Notes: generated by a model from the letters alone, not told the origin. DNA of 6,271 nt from an uncultured Ruminococcus sp. (GCA_946540705.1 CAMNJD010000166.1:1-6271), one strand, 5' to 3'; positions 1 through 6,172 are shown, counted from the stretch's first letter. Numbers and translations: made by a program.

Positions 1-2
1 GT

Positions 3-1397
3 GCGATCGGCTCGGCGCTGCACGCGGACGGCCTCTACGGGGAGCCTGTTGTCGTGTTTATGGAGAAGTCTCCTGCCGCGATCAATGCGTTTTTCGGCGT
101 GATCTATGCGGGCTGCTACTATGTGCCGCTCGACGTCGAAATGCCGGCATTCCGCATTGAGATGATCCTCGAACAGCTCAAGCCCCGCGCCGTGATCTGT
201 GATGCCGTCACGCAGCCGCAGCTCCCGTCCTTTGGGTATACCGGCAGGACCTATCTGTTCGATGAGGTCATCAAGACACCCGCTGACGATGCTGCACTCC
301 GCGCGATCCGCGCAAAGCAGCTCGACATTGACCCGATCTATATTGTGTTCACCTCCGGCTCGACCGGCGTCCCCAAGGGCATCCTTGCCTGCCACAGATC
401 GGTCATCGACTATATTGAAAATCTCTCCGAGACACTCGGATTCAATGAAAATACCGTGTTCGGCAACCAGACACCGCTCTATTTCGACGCATGTCTGAAG
501 GAGCTGTATCCGACACTGAAGTTCGGCGGCACGACATGGCTGGTGCCGAAAAGCTGCTTCTCGTTCCCGATCCAGCTTGTCGAATACCTCAATGCACACA
601 GGATCAATACGATCTGCTGGGTCGTGTCCGCGCTGACGATGATTTCCGCGACCGGTACATTCAAGACCGTCCGGCCCGAAACGCTGCATACGATCGCATT
701 CGGCAGCGAGGTCTTTCCGGTCAAGCAGTTCAAGCGCTGGCGCGAGGTGCTTCCCGATGCGAAATTCACGAACCTCTACGGCCCGACCGAAGCGACCGGC
801 ATGAGCTGCTACTATCACGTTGACCGCGAATTTGAGGACACCGATGCAATTCCGATCGGCAAGCCGTTCCGCAATACCGGCATCATCCTGCTCGATGAGA
901 ATAACAAAGAGGCTGCATTCGGCGAGCCCGGTGAGATCTGCATTCGCGGCACCTGCCTCACGATGGGCTACTTCGGCCAGCCTGACAAGACCGCAGAGGT
1001 CTTTACGCAGAATCCCCTGCAAACGCGCTTCCCGGAGCTGATCTACCGCACCGGCGATATCGCGCACTATAATGAAGACGGCGATCTGGTCTTTGTCTCG
1101 CGCAAGGATTATCAGATCAAGCATATGGGTCACCGCATCGAGCTCGGCGAAATCGAGATCAACTGCGGTCTGTATGAGGGCGTTGAGGCGGTCGGCTGCA
1201 TCTATGACAAGATCAAGGGCAAGATCGTTCTGTTCTACACCGGCCCTGCCGAAAAGGCAGCGCTTGCGGCTTACCTGAAGCAGCGCCTGCCGCGCTATAT
1301 GCAGCCCAACAAGATCCGTCAGCTCGGCGAAATGCCCCATACGCCGAACGGAAAGCTCGACCGCAAGGCGCTGACTGCGCTTTATGAGGCCGAATAA
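3..1397 (+). CDS. Amino-acid adenylation enzyme, DltA-like (5' partial)
   Basis: This is an ANL-superfamily adenylating enzyme that should activate an amino acid with ATP and load it on the carrier protein encoded next. The reading frame is open to the left edge with no plausible start (a GTG at 54 lies inside conserved sequence), so about 40 N-terminal residues are probably outside the window; 464 are visible. Core motifs appear in order: P-loop TSGSTGVPKG (351-380), the A4 region with the Asp expected to hold the substrate amino group (486-488), NLYGPTEATG (771-800), YRTGD (1044-1058), GHRIELGE (1128-1151) and NGKLDRK with the catalytic Lys at 1353-1355. There is no fused carrier or condensation domain, as in stand-alone DltA. 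The neighbours (carrier, MBOAT, SGNH protein) support a Dlt-like role. Where Bacillus DltA has FCGE, this protein has FGSE (699-710), so D-alanine specificity cannot be assumed. Family call is strong; exact substrate is unknown. Confidence 0.93.
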   Translation, partial: AIGSALHADGLYGEPVVVFMEKSPAAINAFFGVIYAGCYYVPLDVEMPAFRIEMILEQLKPRAVICDAVTQPQLPSFGYTGRTYLFDEVIKTPADDAALRAIRAKQLDIDPIYIVFTSGSTGVPKGILACHRSVIDYIENLSETLGFNENTVFGNQTPLYFDACLKELYPTLKFGGTTWLVPKSCFSFPIQLVEYLNAHRINTICWVVSALTMISATGTFKTVRPETLHTIAFGSEVFPVKQFKRWREVLPDAKFTNLYGPTEATGMSCYYHVDREFEDTDAIPIGKPFRNTGIILLDENNKEAAFGEPGEICIRGTCLTMGYFGQPDKTAEVFTQNPLQTRFPELIYRTGDIAHYNEDGDLVFVSRKDYQIKHMGHRIELGEIEINCGLYEGVEAVGCIYDKIKGKIVLFYTGPAEKAALAAYLKQRLPRYMQPNKIRQLGEMPHTPNGKLDRKALTALYEAE

Positions 1398-1435
1398 TTT
1401 ACCCGGACTCAATTTGAGGCCAAATCTAAATCTGG

Positions 1436-1446
1436 AAAAGGAAAGG
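1436..1446 (+). promoter_or_regulatory. Ribosome binding site of the carrier protein gene
   Basis: AAAAGGAAAGG lies 9 bases before the ATG at 1456 and fixes that start. The 58-base spacer after the ligase stop also holds a short inverted repeat, ATTTG-aggc-CAAAT (1412-1425), but no U-tract, so it does not look like a terminator. Confidence 0.75.
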
Positions 1447-1455
1447 TAAACAATC

Positions 1456-1695
1456 ATGAGCGAAACACTGAGCACGATCATCGAGATCCTTCAGGATCTT
1501 CACGAGGATGTGGACTTCGAGTCCGAGGATAAGCTGATCGACAGGAAGATCCTTGATTCCTTCGATATCGTTACGCTGATCTCTGAGCTGAGCAATGAGT
1601 TCGATATCACCATCCCGGCTGACAAGATCATCCCGGAGAACTTTAACTCCGCACAGGCACTCGCAAACATGGTCGAGGAGCTTGAGGACGAGTAA
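1456..1695 (+). CDS. Acyl carrier protein, DltC-like
   Basis: A 79-residue acidic carrier protein, the usual size for DltC and other stand-alone carriers. It would be the cytoplasmic acceptor of the amino acid activated by the upstream ligase and would present it as a thioester to the MBOAT protein. The 4'-phosphopantetheine attachment site is Ser35 in the motif ILDSFDIVTLI (Ser codon 1558-1560). This is the expected DS motif at the start of helix II, although DltC usually has DSMG/DSLG here and this protein has DSFD. The rest fits a four-helix carrier: ISELSNEFDITIP, then a C-terminal helix ending in acidic residues. Its stop overlaps the MBOAT start by one base (TAATG), so translation of the two is probably coupled. 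It could serve an acyl group other than D-alanine; the carrier sequence alone does not settle that. Confidence 0.92.
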   Translation: MSETLSTIIEILQDLHEDVDFESEDKLIDRKILDSFDIVTLISELSNEFDITIPADKIIPENFNSAQALANMVEELEDE

Positions 1696-3287
1696 TGCTG
1701 TTTACCGATTCGATATTCATTATCGGTCTGACGGTACTGTTTATCGTCTATTTTCTCATCCCGAAGCGTTTTCGCTGGATGCTCCTGCTGATCGGCAGCA
1801 TCGGCTTCTATGCGTATTCGGGGCCTTGGAATCTCATCTATATCTTTGTGACGGCGCTGAGCACGTTCCTGATCACCAACCGGATTGCGCACATGGCGCA
1901 GAAGGCGAAGGACGAGGTCTCGGCGCATAAGTCCGAATGGAGCAGGGACGAGAAAAAAGCGTTCAAGGAAAAGGCGAAGAAAAAGCGGTTCCGCTGGCTG
2001 GTGCTCTGCCTTCTGCTGAATTTCGGCATGCTCGCCGTGATCAAGTACGGCGCGTTTACGATGCATAACATCAATACCGTGATCGGATGGTTCGGCGGCA
2101 GCAAAACACTCCCCGTTCACAGATTCCTGCTGCCGATGGGCATGTCCTTCTATCTGTTCCAGACGATGGGCTATGCGATCGACGTTTACCGTGAGAAGTA
2201 TGATGCGGAGAAGAACTTTGCAAAGCTCACGCTCTTTGTGTCATTCTTCCCGCAGCTCATTCAGGGCCCGATCAGCCGTTACGACGATCTCTCCAAGGGG
2301 CTCTATGCCGGAAACGGATTTGAGCCCAAGCGCGTGATGCTCGGTATTCAGCGGATCCTCTGGGGCTACTTCAAAAAGGTCGCGCTGGCTGACCGCGTCA
2401 TGCCCGCCGTCACCGCTTTGATCTCCAATACGGACGAGCATCAGGGCATGTATGTCCTGCTGGGTATCCTGTATTATTCGCTGCGGATCTACGCCGATTT
2501 CACCGGCGGCATCGACATCACGATCGGTATCGGTCAGGTGCTCGGTATCCCGATCGCAGAGAACTTCCAGCGCCCGTTCTTCTCGAAGAATATCACCGAA
2601 TACTGGCGGCGCTGGCATATCACGCTCGGTACCTGGTTCAAGGATTACCTGTTCTACCCCGTCAGCGTGTGTCAGCCGATGCTGAAGCTCTCCAAGTGGA
2701 GCAGAGACAAGCTCGGAAAGACCGTCGGCAAATATCTGCCGGTCTATATCTCGACGATCGCAGTCTGGTTCGTCACCGGCCTCTGGCACGGTGCGGCATG
2801 GAACTTCATTGTCTGGGGTCTGATGAACGCGGTGGTCATTCTGATCTCCGAACGCCTCACCCCGCTCTATACGAAATTCCACAAGAAGCACGCATGGAGC
2901 AATACCCGCGCCTATGACGGGTTTATGGCGCTGCGCACGACCTTCCTCATGGGTCTGCTGCGTATGTTCGACTGCTATCTCGATGTGCCGCTGACATTCA
3001 AAATGTTCGGCACCATGTTCTATAAATGGAACCCGCAGGTGCTCTGGAACGGCAGCCTGATGCAGCTCGGTCTGACCAAGGCCGATTATATTGTGCTGGG
3101 CGTCGGCGTGCTGATGCTGTTCACGGCCAGTATGCTCGGACGGCGCGGCAGTGTCCGTTCGCGGCTGTACGATCATTCAAAGCTGCTGAGCTGCTGCCTG
3201 ACGATCGCGCTGCTGATGATCGTCGTGATCTTCGGTGCATACGGCATCGGCTACGATTCGAGCCAGTTCATCTACAATCAGTTCTGA
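1695..3287 (+). CDS. MBOAT acyltransferase, DltB/AlgI-like, with C-terminal acyl-shuttle motif
   Basis: A 530-residue polytopic membrane O-acyltransferase that should take the acyl group from the carrier thioester in the cytoplasm and pass it to the outer face. Hydrophobic segments run through the whole protein, interrupted by a very basic cytoplasmic-type stretch (about residues 68-100). Family signatures include PMGMSFYLFQTMGYAIDVYR (about 150), FPQLIQGPI, YADFTGGIDI, and the MBOAT core EYWRRWHITLG with His308. The presumed catalytic His365 lies in TGLWHGAAWNF. After the last membrane segment the protein ends in FIYNQF (residues 525-530, 3267-3284, Tyr527). This matches the extracytoplasmic hexapeptide reported to accept the acyl group on Tyr; in classical Dlt systems it sits on DltX, in others it is fused to the MBOAT as here. 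The ATG overlaps the carrier stop by one base, with GAGGAG- and GAGGACGAG-like purines upstream. It is longer than typical DltB (about 400 residues) and closer to AlgI in length. Confidence 0.95.
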   Translation: MLFTDSIFIIGLTVLFIVYFLIPKRFRWMLLLIGSIGFYAYSGPWNLIYIFVTALSTFLITNRIAHMAQKAKDEVSAHKSEWSRDEKKAFKEKAKKKRFRWLVLCLLLNFGMLAVIKYGAFTMHNINTVIGWFGGSKTLPVHRFLLPMGMSFYLFQTMGYAIDVYREKYDAEKNFAKLTLFVSFFPQLIQGPISRYDDLSKGLYAGNGFEPKRVMLGIQRILWGYFKKVALADRVMPAVTALISNTDEHQGMYVLLGILYYSLRIYADFTGGIDITIGIGQVLGIPIAENFQRPFFSKNITEYWRRWHITLGTWFKDYLFYPVSVCQPMLKLSKWSRDKLGKTVGKYLPVYISTIAVWFVTGLWHGAAWNFIVWGLMNAVVILISERLTPLYTKFHKKHAWSNTRAYDGFMALRTTFLMGLLRMFDCYLDVPLTFKMFGTMFYKWNPQVLWNGSLMQLGLTKADYIVLGVGVLMLFTASMLGRRGSVRSRLYDHSKLLSCCLTIALLMIVVIFGAYGIGYDSSQFIYNQF

Positions 3288-3295
3288 TGGCGAAT

Positions 3296-3301
3296 GAGGA
3301 G
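3296..3301 (+). promoter_or_regulatory. Ribosome binding site of the SGNH-like gene
   Basis: GAGGAG sits 5 bases before the ATG at 3307. The gap from the MBOAT stop is only 19 bases, so the two genes are almost certainly on one transcript. Confidence 0.7.
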
Positions 3302-3306
3302 CAACA

Positions 3307-4377
3307 ATGGGTAAGAAAAAAGTAATTTTCGCAGGAGCGGCAATGCTGGTCACTTCGGGTGTCCTGCTCGCAGCGGCACAGCGCCTGCTTCAGCCGAAAT
3401 ATATGTCCGATGTGGTCGAGGGCAATCTGATCGCCGACTATTATAATACCGGCATGGATCATGATGTCCTGTTCATCGGGGACTGCGAATGCTACGAGAA
3501 TTTCTCGCCGGTCGAGCTCTGGGAGAAGTACGGCATTTCCAGCACGATCCGCGGTTCGGCACAGCAGCTCATCTGGCAGAGCTACTATCTGCTGGAGGAT
3601 ACGCTGCGCTACGAAAAGCCCGATGTGGTTGTGTTCAATGTGCTGTCGATGAAGTACGGCGAGCCGCAGAGCGAAGCCTATAACCGCATGTCGATCGAAG
3701 GAATGCGCTGGTCAAAGTCGAAGATCGACTGCATCAATGCCTCGATGACGGAGGAGGAGAGCTTCCTCTCCTATGTGTTCCCGATCCTGCGCTATCACAG
3801 CCGCTGGAGTGAGCTCACCTCCGATGATTTTCAGTATTTCTTCGGTGCAGAACCGAATTTCTTTTCCGGCTACTATCTCCGGGCCGATGCAAAGCCCGCG
3901 GAGAATGTGCCGCCGGGGACGCCGCTGACGGACTACAGCTTCAGCGACAACTGCTGGAATTATCTCGACAAAATGATGTCGCTCTGCGCGAAAAATGACA
4001 TTCAGCTTGTGCTGATCAAAGCACCGTCGCTCTACCCCTACTGGTATGAGGAATGGGACGGACAGATCCGGGAATATGCGGAGAAATATCATCTGCCGTA
4101 TATCAATTTCCTTGATGCGGATATTCAGGCGCAGACCGGCATAGATTACAATACGGATACCTATGACGCGGGACTGCATCTCAATGTCTACGGCGCGGAA
4201 AAGCTCTCGGACTGGTTCGGACAGTATCTGGTCGATCGCTATGATCTTGAGGACCGCAGCGGCGAGGCAAAGCTCGCGGCTGAATGGGATGAGATCACGG
4301 CGCGCTATGATGCGGAGATTGAGCGTCAGCTCGAAAATCTCAGAAAATACGGCAATGTCAAGGGTGAAGCGCAGTGA
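3307..4377 (+). CDS. Membrane-anchored SGNH-like protein, putative DltD-type acyl transferase with Cys at the nucleophile position
   Basis: A 356-residue protein with a basic N-terminus (MGKKK) and one hydrophobic segment (about residues 6-24), no lipobox and no clear cleavage site, so it is probably anchored with its domain outside the cell. Position and architecture match DltD, which hands the acyl group to the surface polymer. Block I reads FIGDCECYENFSP (Cys60, codon 3484-3486): it aligns with GDS of SGNH enzymes and GSSE of DltD, with Cys in place of the nucleophilic Ser. A middle region, YEKPDVVVFNVLSMKYGE, resembles the beta-strand and loop of this fold. Near the C-terminus, YDAGLHLNVYGAEKLS supplies Asp287 and His291 as candidate catalytic partners; the spacing is four residues rather than the usual DxxH. 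The C-terminal 40 residues are charged and probably helical. Fold and pathway role are inferred from motifs and context; activity and acceptor are not shown. It could also be a catalytically altered member. Confidence 0.8.
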   Translation: MGKKKVIFAGAAMLVTSGVLLAAAQRLLQPKYMSDVVEGNLIADYYNTGMDHDVLFIGDCECYENFSPVELWEKYGISSTIRGSAQQLIWQSYYLLEDTLRYEKPDVVVFNVLSMKYGEPQSEAYNRMSIEGMRWSKSKIDCINASMTEEESFLSYVFPILRYHSRWSELTSDDFQYFFGAEPNFFSGYYLRADAKPAENVPPGTPLTDYSFSDNCWNYLDKMMSLCAKNDIQLVLIKAPSLYPYWYEEWDGQIREYAEKYHLPYINFLDADIQAQTGIDYNTDTYDAGLHLNVYGAEKLSDWFGQYLVDRYDLEDRSGEAKLAAEWDEITARYDAEIERQLENLRKYGNVKGEAQ

Positions 4378-4389
4378 GCGCAAACCCTT
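4360..4389 (+). other. Intercistronic hairpin without U-tract at the SGNH/lipoprotein junction
   Basis: AAGGGT (4360-4365) pairs perfectly with ACCCTT (4384-4389). Inside it, GCGC (4369-4372) pairs with GCGC (4378-4381) around a 5-base loop, with a small internal loop between the two stems. The structure spans the stop codon at 4375-4377. No run of T follows, so it is not a standard intrinsic terminator; a processing or mRNA-stabilising stem is one possibility. Folding was judged by eye. Confidence 0.5.
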
Positions 4390-4414
4390 AACAAATAGAA
4401 ACCCGCAACAGAAT

Positions 4415-4420
4415 GAAAGG
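4415..4420 (+). promoter_or_regulatory. Ribosome binding site that selects the lipoprotein start
   Basis: GAAAGG directly abuts an in-frame ATG at 4421, which is too close for initiation, and lies 12 bases before the ATG at 4433. The second ATG gives a normal signal peptide (MNKKIV), so 4433 is taken as the start. The spacing is on the long side. Confidence 0.6.
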
Positions 4421-4432
4421 ATGTTTTTGAAA

Positions 4433-5071
4433 ATGAACAAGAAGATTGTATGTGCAGCACTGGCAGCCATGATGGTTTGCAGCCTGACCGCATGCGGCGG
4501 AGACAGCAGCTCCTCTGCGGCAGATTCCTCCTCCTCCGTTGCAGCAGAGCCTGCATCCTCGGCAGCAGATGTCACCACCTCCGCTCCGGATGCCACTGCA
4601 CCGGCAGATGCGCCCGCTTCGACCGATGCTGCGGCAGATGCGCCCGCAGGCACGATCACATATGACTATGTCGCAAACGGCATGAAGATCGTGGTCGGTG
4701 AGCCGGCTGATGAGATCATCGCAAATCTCGGAACCTATGACAAAGTGTTCGAGGCACCCTCCTGCGCATATACCGGCACCAGCATGTACTACACCTACGG
4801 CGGCCTTCAGGTCGTGACCTATCCGGATGAGCACGATCAGACCCTCAACAGAATCTATGAGGTCGATCTGCTCGACGGCACCGTCGCAACGAACGAGGGT
4901 ATCAAGGTCGGCGATTCCTACGACGATATGGTCGCAAAATACGGTCAGCCGACACAGGAAACAACTGTTTTTGCAATGTACAAGGCTGACGGCAAGGCAG
5001 TTGAGTTCTTCTTCGACAAGGACAACCCCGATATCATCAGCGAGATCGTCTACACGATCATCATTGTCTGA
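4433..5071 (+). CDS. Secreted lipoprotein with Ser/Ala/Pro linker and two tandem small alpha/beta repeats
   Basis: A 212-residue predicted lipoprotein. Residues 1-20 form a type II signal peptide (MNKK, hydrophobic core, then the lipobox LTAC with Cys21). Residues 22-73 are a low-complexity linker rich in Ser, Ala, Asp, Pro and Thr, of the sort that carries a domain away from the membrane in Gram-positives. The remainder looks like an internal duplication: copy 1 (about 84-146) starts MKIVVGEPADEIIANLG and ends with IYEVDL; copy 2 (about 157-209) starts IKVGDSYDDMVAKYGQP and ends with ISEIVYT. Each has a G-x-x-x-D-x-[IM] helix, a turn with Gly, then two or three strands, which recalls BamE/SmpA-like or PepSY-like folds; this is resemblance by eye, not an assignment. 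Specific function is not recognised. It follows the SGNH gene by 55 bases without a U-tract terminator, so it may belong to the same transcript. An in-frame ATG at 4421 is a less likely start. Confidence 0.85.
   Translation: MNKKIVCAALAAMMVCSLTACGGDSSSSAADSSSSVAAEPASSAADVTTSAPDATAPADAPASTDAAADAPAGTITYDYVANGMKIVVGEPADEIIANLGTYDKVFEAPSCAYTGTSMYYTYGGLQVVTYPDEHDQTLNRIYEVDLLDGTVATNEGIKVGDSYDDMVAKYGQPTQETTVFAMYKADGKAVEFFFDKDNPDIISEIVYTIIIV
4602..4647 (+). repeat. Two exact 16-base direct repeats in the lipoprotein linker
   Basis: CGGCAGATGCGCCCGC occurs at 4602-4617 and again at 4632-4647, exactly 30 bases (10 codons) apart, each encoding ADAPA. The in-frame period suggests the linker grew by slippage or local duplication and may vary in length between strains. 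Confidence 0.75.
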
Positions 5072-5086
5072 TCTGAGGTCTGACTG

Positions 5087-5108
5087 CTCCCGCAGCAGAA
5101 CTGCGGAG
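5087..5108 (+). other. Intergenic hairpin 1 downstream of the lipoprotein gene
   Basis: CTCCCGCAG (5087-5095) pairs with CTGCGGAG (5101-5108) with one bulged C and a 5-base loop. No T-run follows. It is the first of two hairpins in the 92-base gap before the LRR gene. Confidence 0.45.
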
Positions 5109-5113
5109 TCATA

Positions 5114-5137
5114 CCCGGAAACAGAAACAACTCCGGG
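5114..5137 (+). other. Intergenic hairpin 2 upstream of the LRR gene
   Basis: CCCGGA (5114-5119) and TCCGGG (5132-5137) are a perfect 6-base inverted repeat around an A-rich 12-base loop. No T-run follows. It ends 11 bases before the Shine-Dalgarno region of the next gene, so it could influence translation or RNA processing. Confidence 0.4.
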
Positions 5138-5147
5138 AAATATACAT

Positions 5148-5156
5148 GAAAGAGGG
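5148..5156 (+). promoter_or_regulatory. Ribosome binding site that selects the LRR protein start
   Basis: GAAAGAGGG lies 7 bases before the ATG at 5164. The upstream in-frame ATG at 5146 has no good site before it, and the ATG at 5157 is in another frame, so 5164 is preferred. Confidence 0.6.
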
Positions 5157-5163
5157 ATGGATC

Positions 5164-6009
5164 ATGGGCTTATTCGGAAAAAAACAGTCTGCTGAGAAAA
5201 CGGATAAGATCCGCTACCGAAACAAGGACCGTGTGGAGCGCGGTGAATTTCGCAAGGGCACCTTCACTGAGGTCGAGATGCCGGATTCGGTGCTCGTCAT
5301 CGGCGAGAGCGGCTTCCGCGAGTGCAGAAGCCTGAAGCGCATCAAGCTGTCCAATTCCGTCTGCGAGATCGGCGCATATGCCTTCCGCGACTGCGATCAG
5401 CTTGAAAATATTGTCATGCCGGGCGAAATGCGCTACCCCGACGGTTCAAACGGCGTCATCGGAATCGGCTGCTTCGAGGGCTGCGGGCTCCTGCGGGAGA
5501 TCGTGATTCCGGACGGTGTTGCCGTGATCGGCGCAAATGCGTTTCACAACTGTGCCGCGCTGGAGAGCGTGACGCTGCCGAAGTCGCTGTATGCGATCCG
5601 AAGCGGCGCATTCTCGGGCTGTGCGCGTCTGAAAAACCTGAACATGAGCAATGTTCCGGAGCTCATCGCGCAGGATGCCTTTCGCAATACGCCGCATGAG
5701 CAGCGGATCGCAGAAAAGCGAAAGCCGGTTCTGACGATCATGCATACCTTTTCCTACGGCCTGCCGCAGATCTTTCAGTTCTCGGCAGCGACCAGACTGA
5801 TCGGTACCGAGCAGACAGAGGGCGATATGACGATCATGCTTGATGCGGTCGAGCCGGAGCGCGTTTGCTTCCGCATCACCGCCTATAAGCATGCGGGCGG
5901 GCGCCATGTTGTGCCGATCAACACACCGACGCAGTTGTTCCATGAGGAATATGACTGCACCGGCCGGACGGGACTGCAAAAGGAAGATATCATCGCTTCC
6001 TATCGCTGA
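5164..6009 (+). CDS. Cytoplasmic BspA-type leucine-rich-repeat protein with unrecognised C-terminal domain
   Basis: A 281-residue protein beginning MGLFGKKQ, with no signal peptide or membrane segment, so probably intracellular; most BspA-type LRR proteins known are surface proteins. Residues 34-177 hold about six units of the BspA/TpLRR (LRR_5) type with the pattern I-x-[LIM]-P-x-x-[LV]-x-x-I-G-x-x-A/C-F-x-x-C-x-x-L, for example VIPDGVAVIGANAFHNCAAL and TLPKSLYAIRSGAFSGCARL. The third unit (83-112) carries a short insertion around YPDGSNG. Residues 185-281 form a separate domain (HTFSYGLPQIFQF ... EEYDCTGRTG) that I do not recognise. No catalytic motif is visible; a protein-binding role is the usual inference for such repeats. 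The gene sits 92 bases after the lipoprotein and ends just before a strong terminator, so it is probably the last gene of the transcript. An alternative start at 5146 would add six residues. Confidence 0.88.
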   Translation: MGLFGKKQSAEKTDKIRYRNKDRVERGEFRKGTFTEVEMPDSVLVIGESGFRECRSLKRIKLSNSVCEIGAYAFRDCDQLENIVMPGEMRYPDGSNGVIGIGCFEGCGLLREIVIPDGVAVIGANAFHNCAALESVTLPKSLYAIRSGAFSGCARLKNLNMSNVPELIAQDAFRNTPHEQRIAEKRKPVLTIMHTFSYGLPQIFQFSAATRLIGTEQTEGDMTIMLDAVEPERVCFRITAYKHAGGRHVVPINTPTQLFHEEYDCTGRTGLQKEDIIASYR

Positions 6010-6032
6010 GTGCGTCAAACAGTTACAAAATG

Positions 6033-6073
6033 CAGGCAGATACTTCATGTTTGAGGTGTCTGCCTGTTTTTTT
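6033..6073 (+). terminator. Rho-independent terminator of the cluster
   Basis: CAGGCAGATAC (6033-6043) pairs with GTGTCTGCCTG (6056-6066) to give an 11-pair stem, including one G-U pair, with a 12-base loop, followed directly by seven T (6067-6073). It starts 23 bases after the LRR stop codon. It is the only hairpin with a U-tract in the window. Confidence 0.92.
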
Positions 6074-6080
6074 ACTCTGA

Positions 6081-6114
6081 TATCACCGCTGTCCCGCAGC
6101 GGAGGAATGTGATA
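6081..6114. repeat. Nested inverted repeat after the terminator
   Basis: TATCAC (6081-6086) is complementary to GTGATA (6109-6114), and within it CCGCTG (6086-6091) to CAGCGG (6097-6102) around a 5-base loop, with the bases between 6102 and 6109 bulged. It could be an operator or RNA structure; no T-run follows on either strand. Confidence 0.4.
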
Positions 6115-6163
6115 ATCGGACAGCAGAAATGCCACAATAATATAATACAAAGAACCTTAAATA

Positions 6164-6172
6164 TGTTATAAT
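6164..6172 (+). promoter_or_regulatory. Extended -10 promoter element
   Basis: TGTTATAAT is a perfect TGnTATAAT extended -10 box in AT-rich sequence. The -35 region is weak, which extended -10 promoters tolerate. A second TATAAT lies at 6141-6146 with CGGACA 18 bases upstream. Confidence 0.4.

Noticed and set aside
1382..1425. Imperfect direct repeat TTATGAGGCCGAAT / ATTTGAGGCCAAAT around the ligase stop, with AAATCT twice after it
   Set aside because: Only 11 of 14 bases match, two copies only, and no link to a known element; likely chance.
2241..3176. Long open frame on the minus strand (311 codons) opposite the MBOAT gene
   Set aside because: Its translation is polar and compositionally odd with no family motifs, it has no ribosome binding site that I can see, and it lies opposite a well-supported membrane protein. 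It is a GC-driven shadow.
3287..3325. 12-codon mini-ORF (MANEEQQWVRKK) whose ATG overlaps the MBOAT stop (TGATG)
   Set aside because: It contains the Shine-Dalgarno site and start of the next gene in another frame; the sequence is explained by that site. At most it could assist re-initiation.
4163..4432. Upstream in-frame extension of the lipoprotein gene to 4163
   Set aside because: It overlaps the SGNH gene by more than 200 bases and would bury the signal peptide and lipobox; 4433 fits far better.
3712..4659. Minus-strand open frame (315 codons) across the SGNH and lipoprotein genes
   Set aside because: It spans two real genes and their spacer, and its Ala/Ser/Glu-rich start is just the reverse of the lipoprotein linker.
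5446..6150. Minus-strand open frame (234 codons) opposite the LRR gene
   Set aside because: It crosses the terminator hairpin and the intergenic region, and its protein shows no recognisable motifs.
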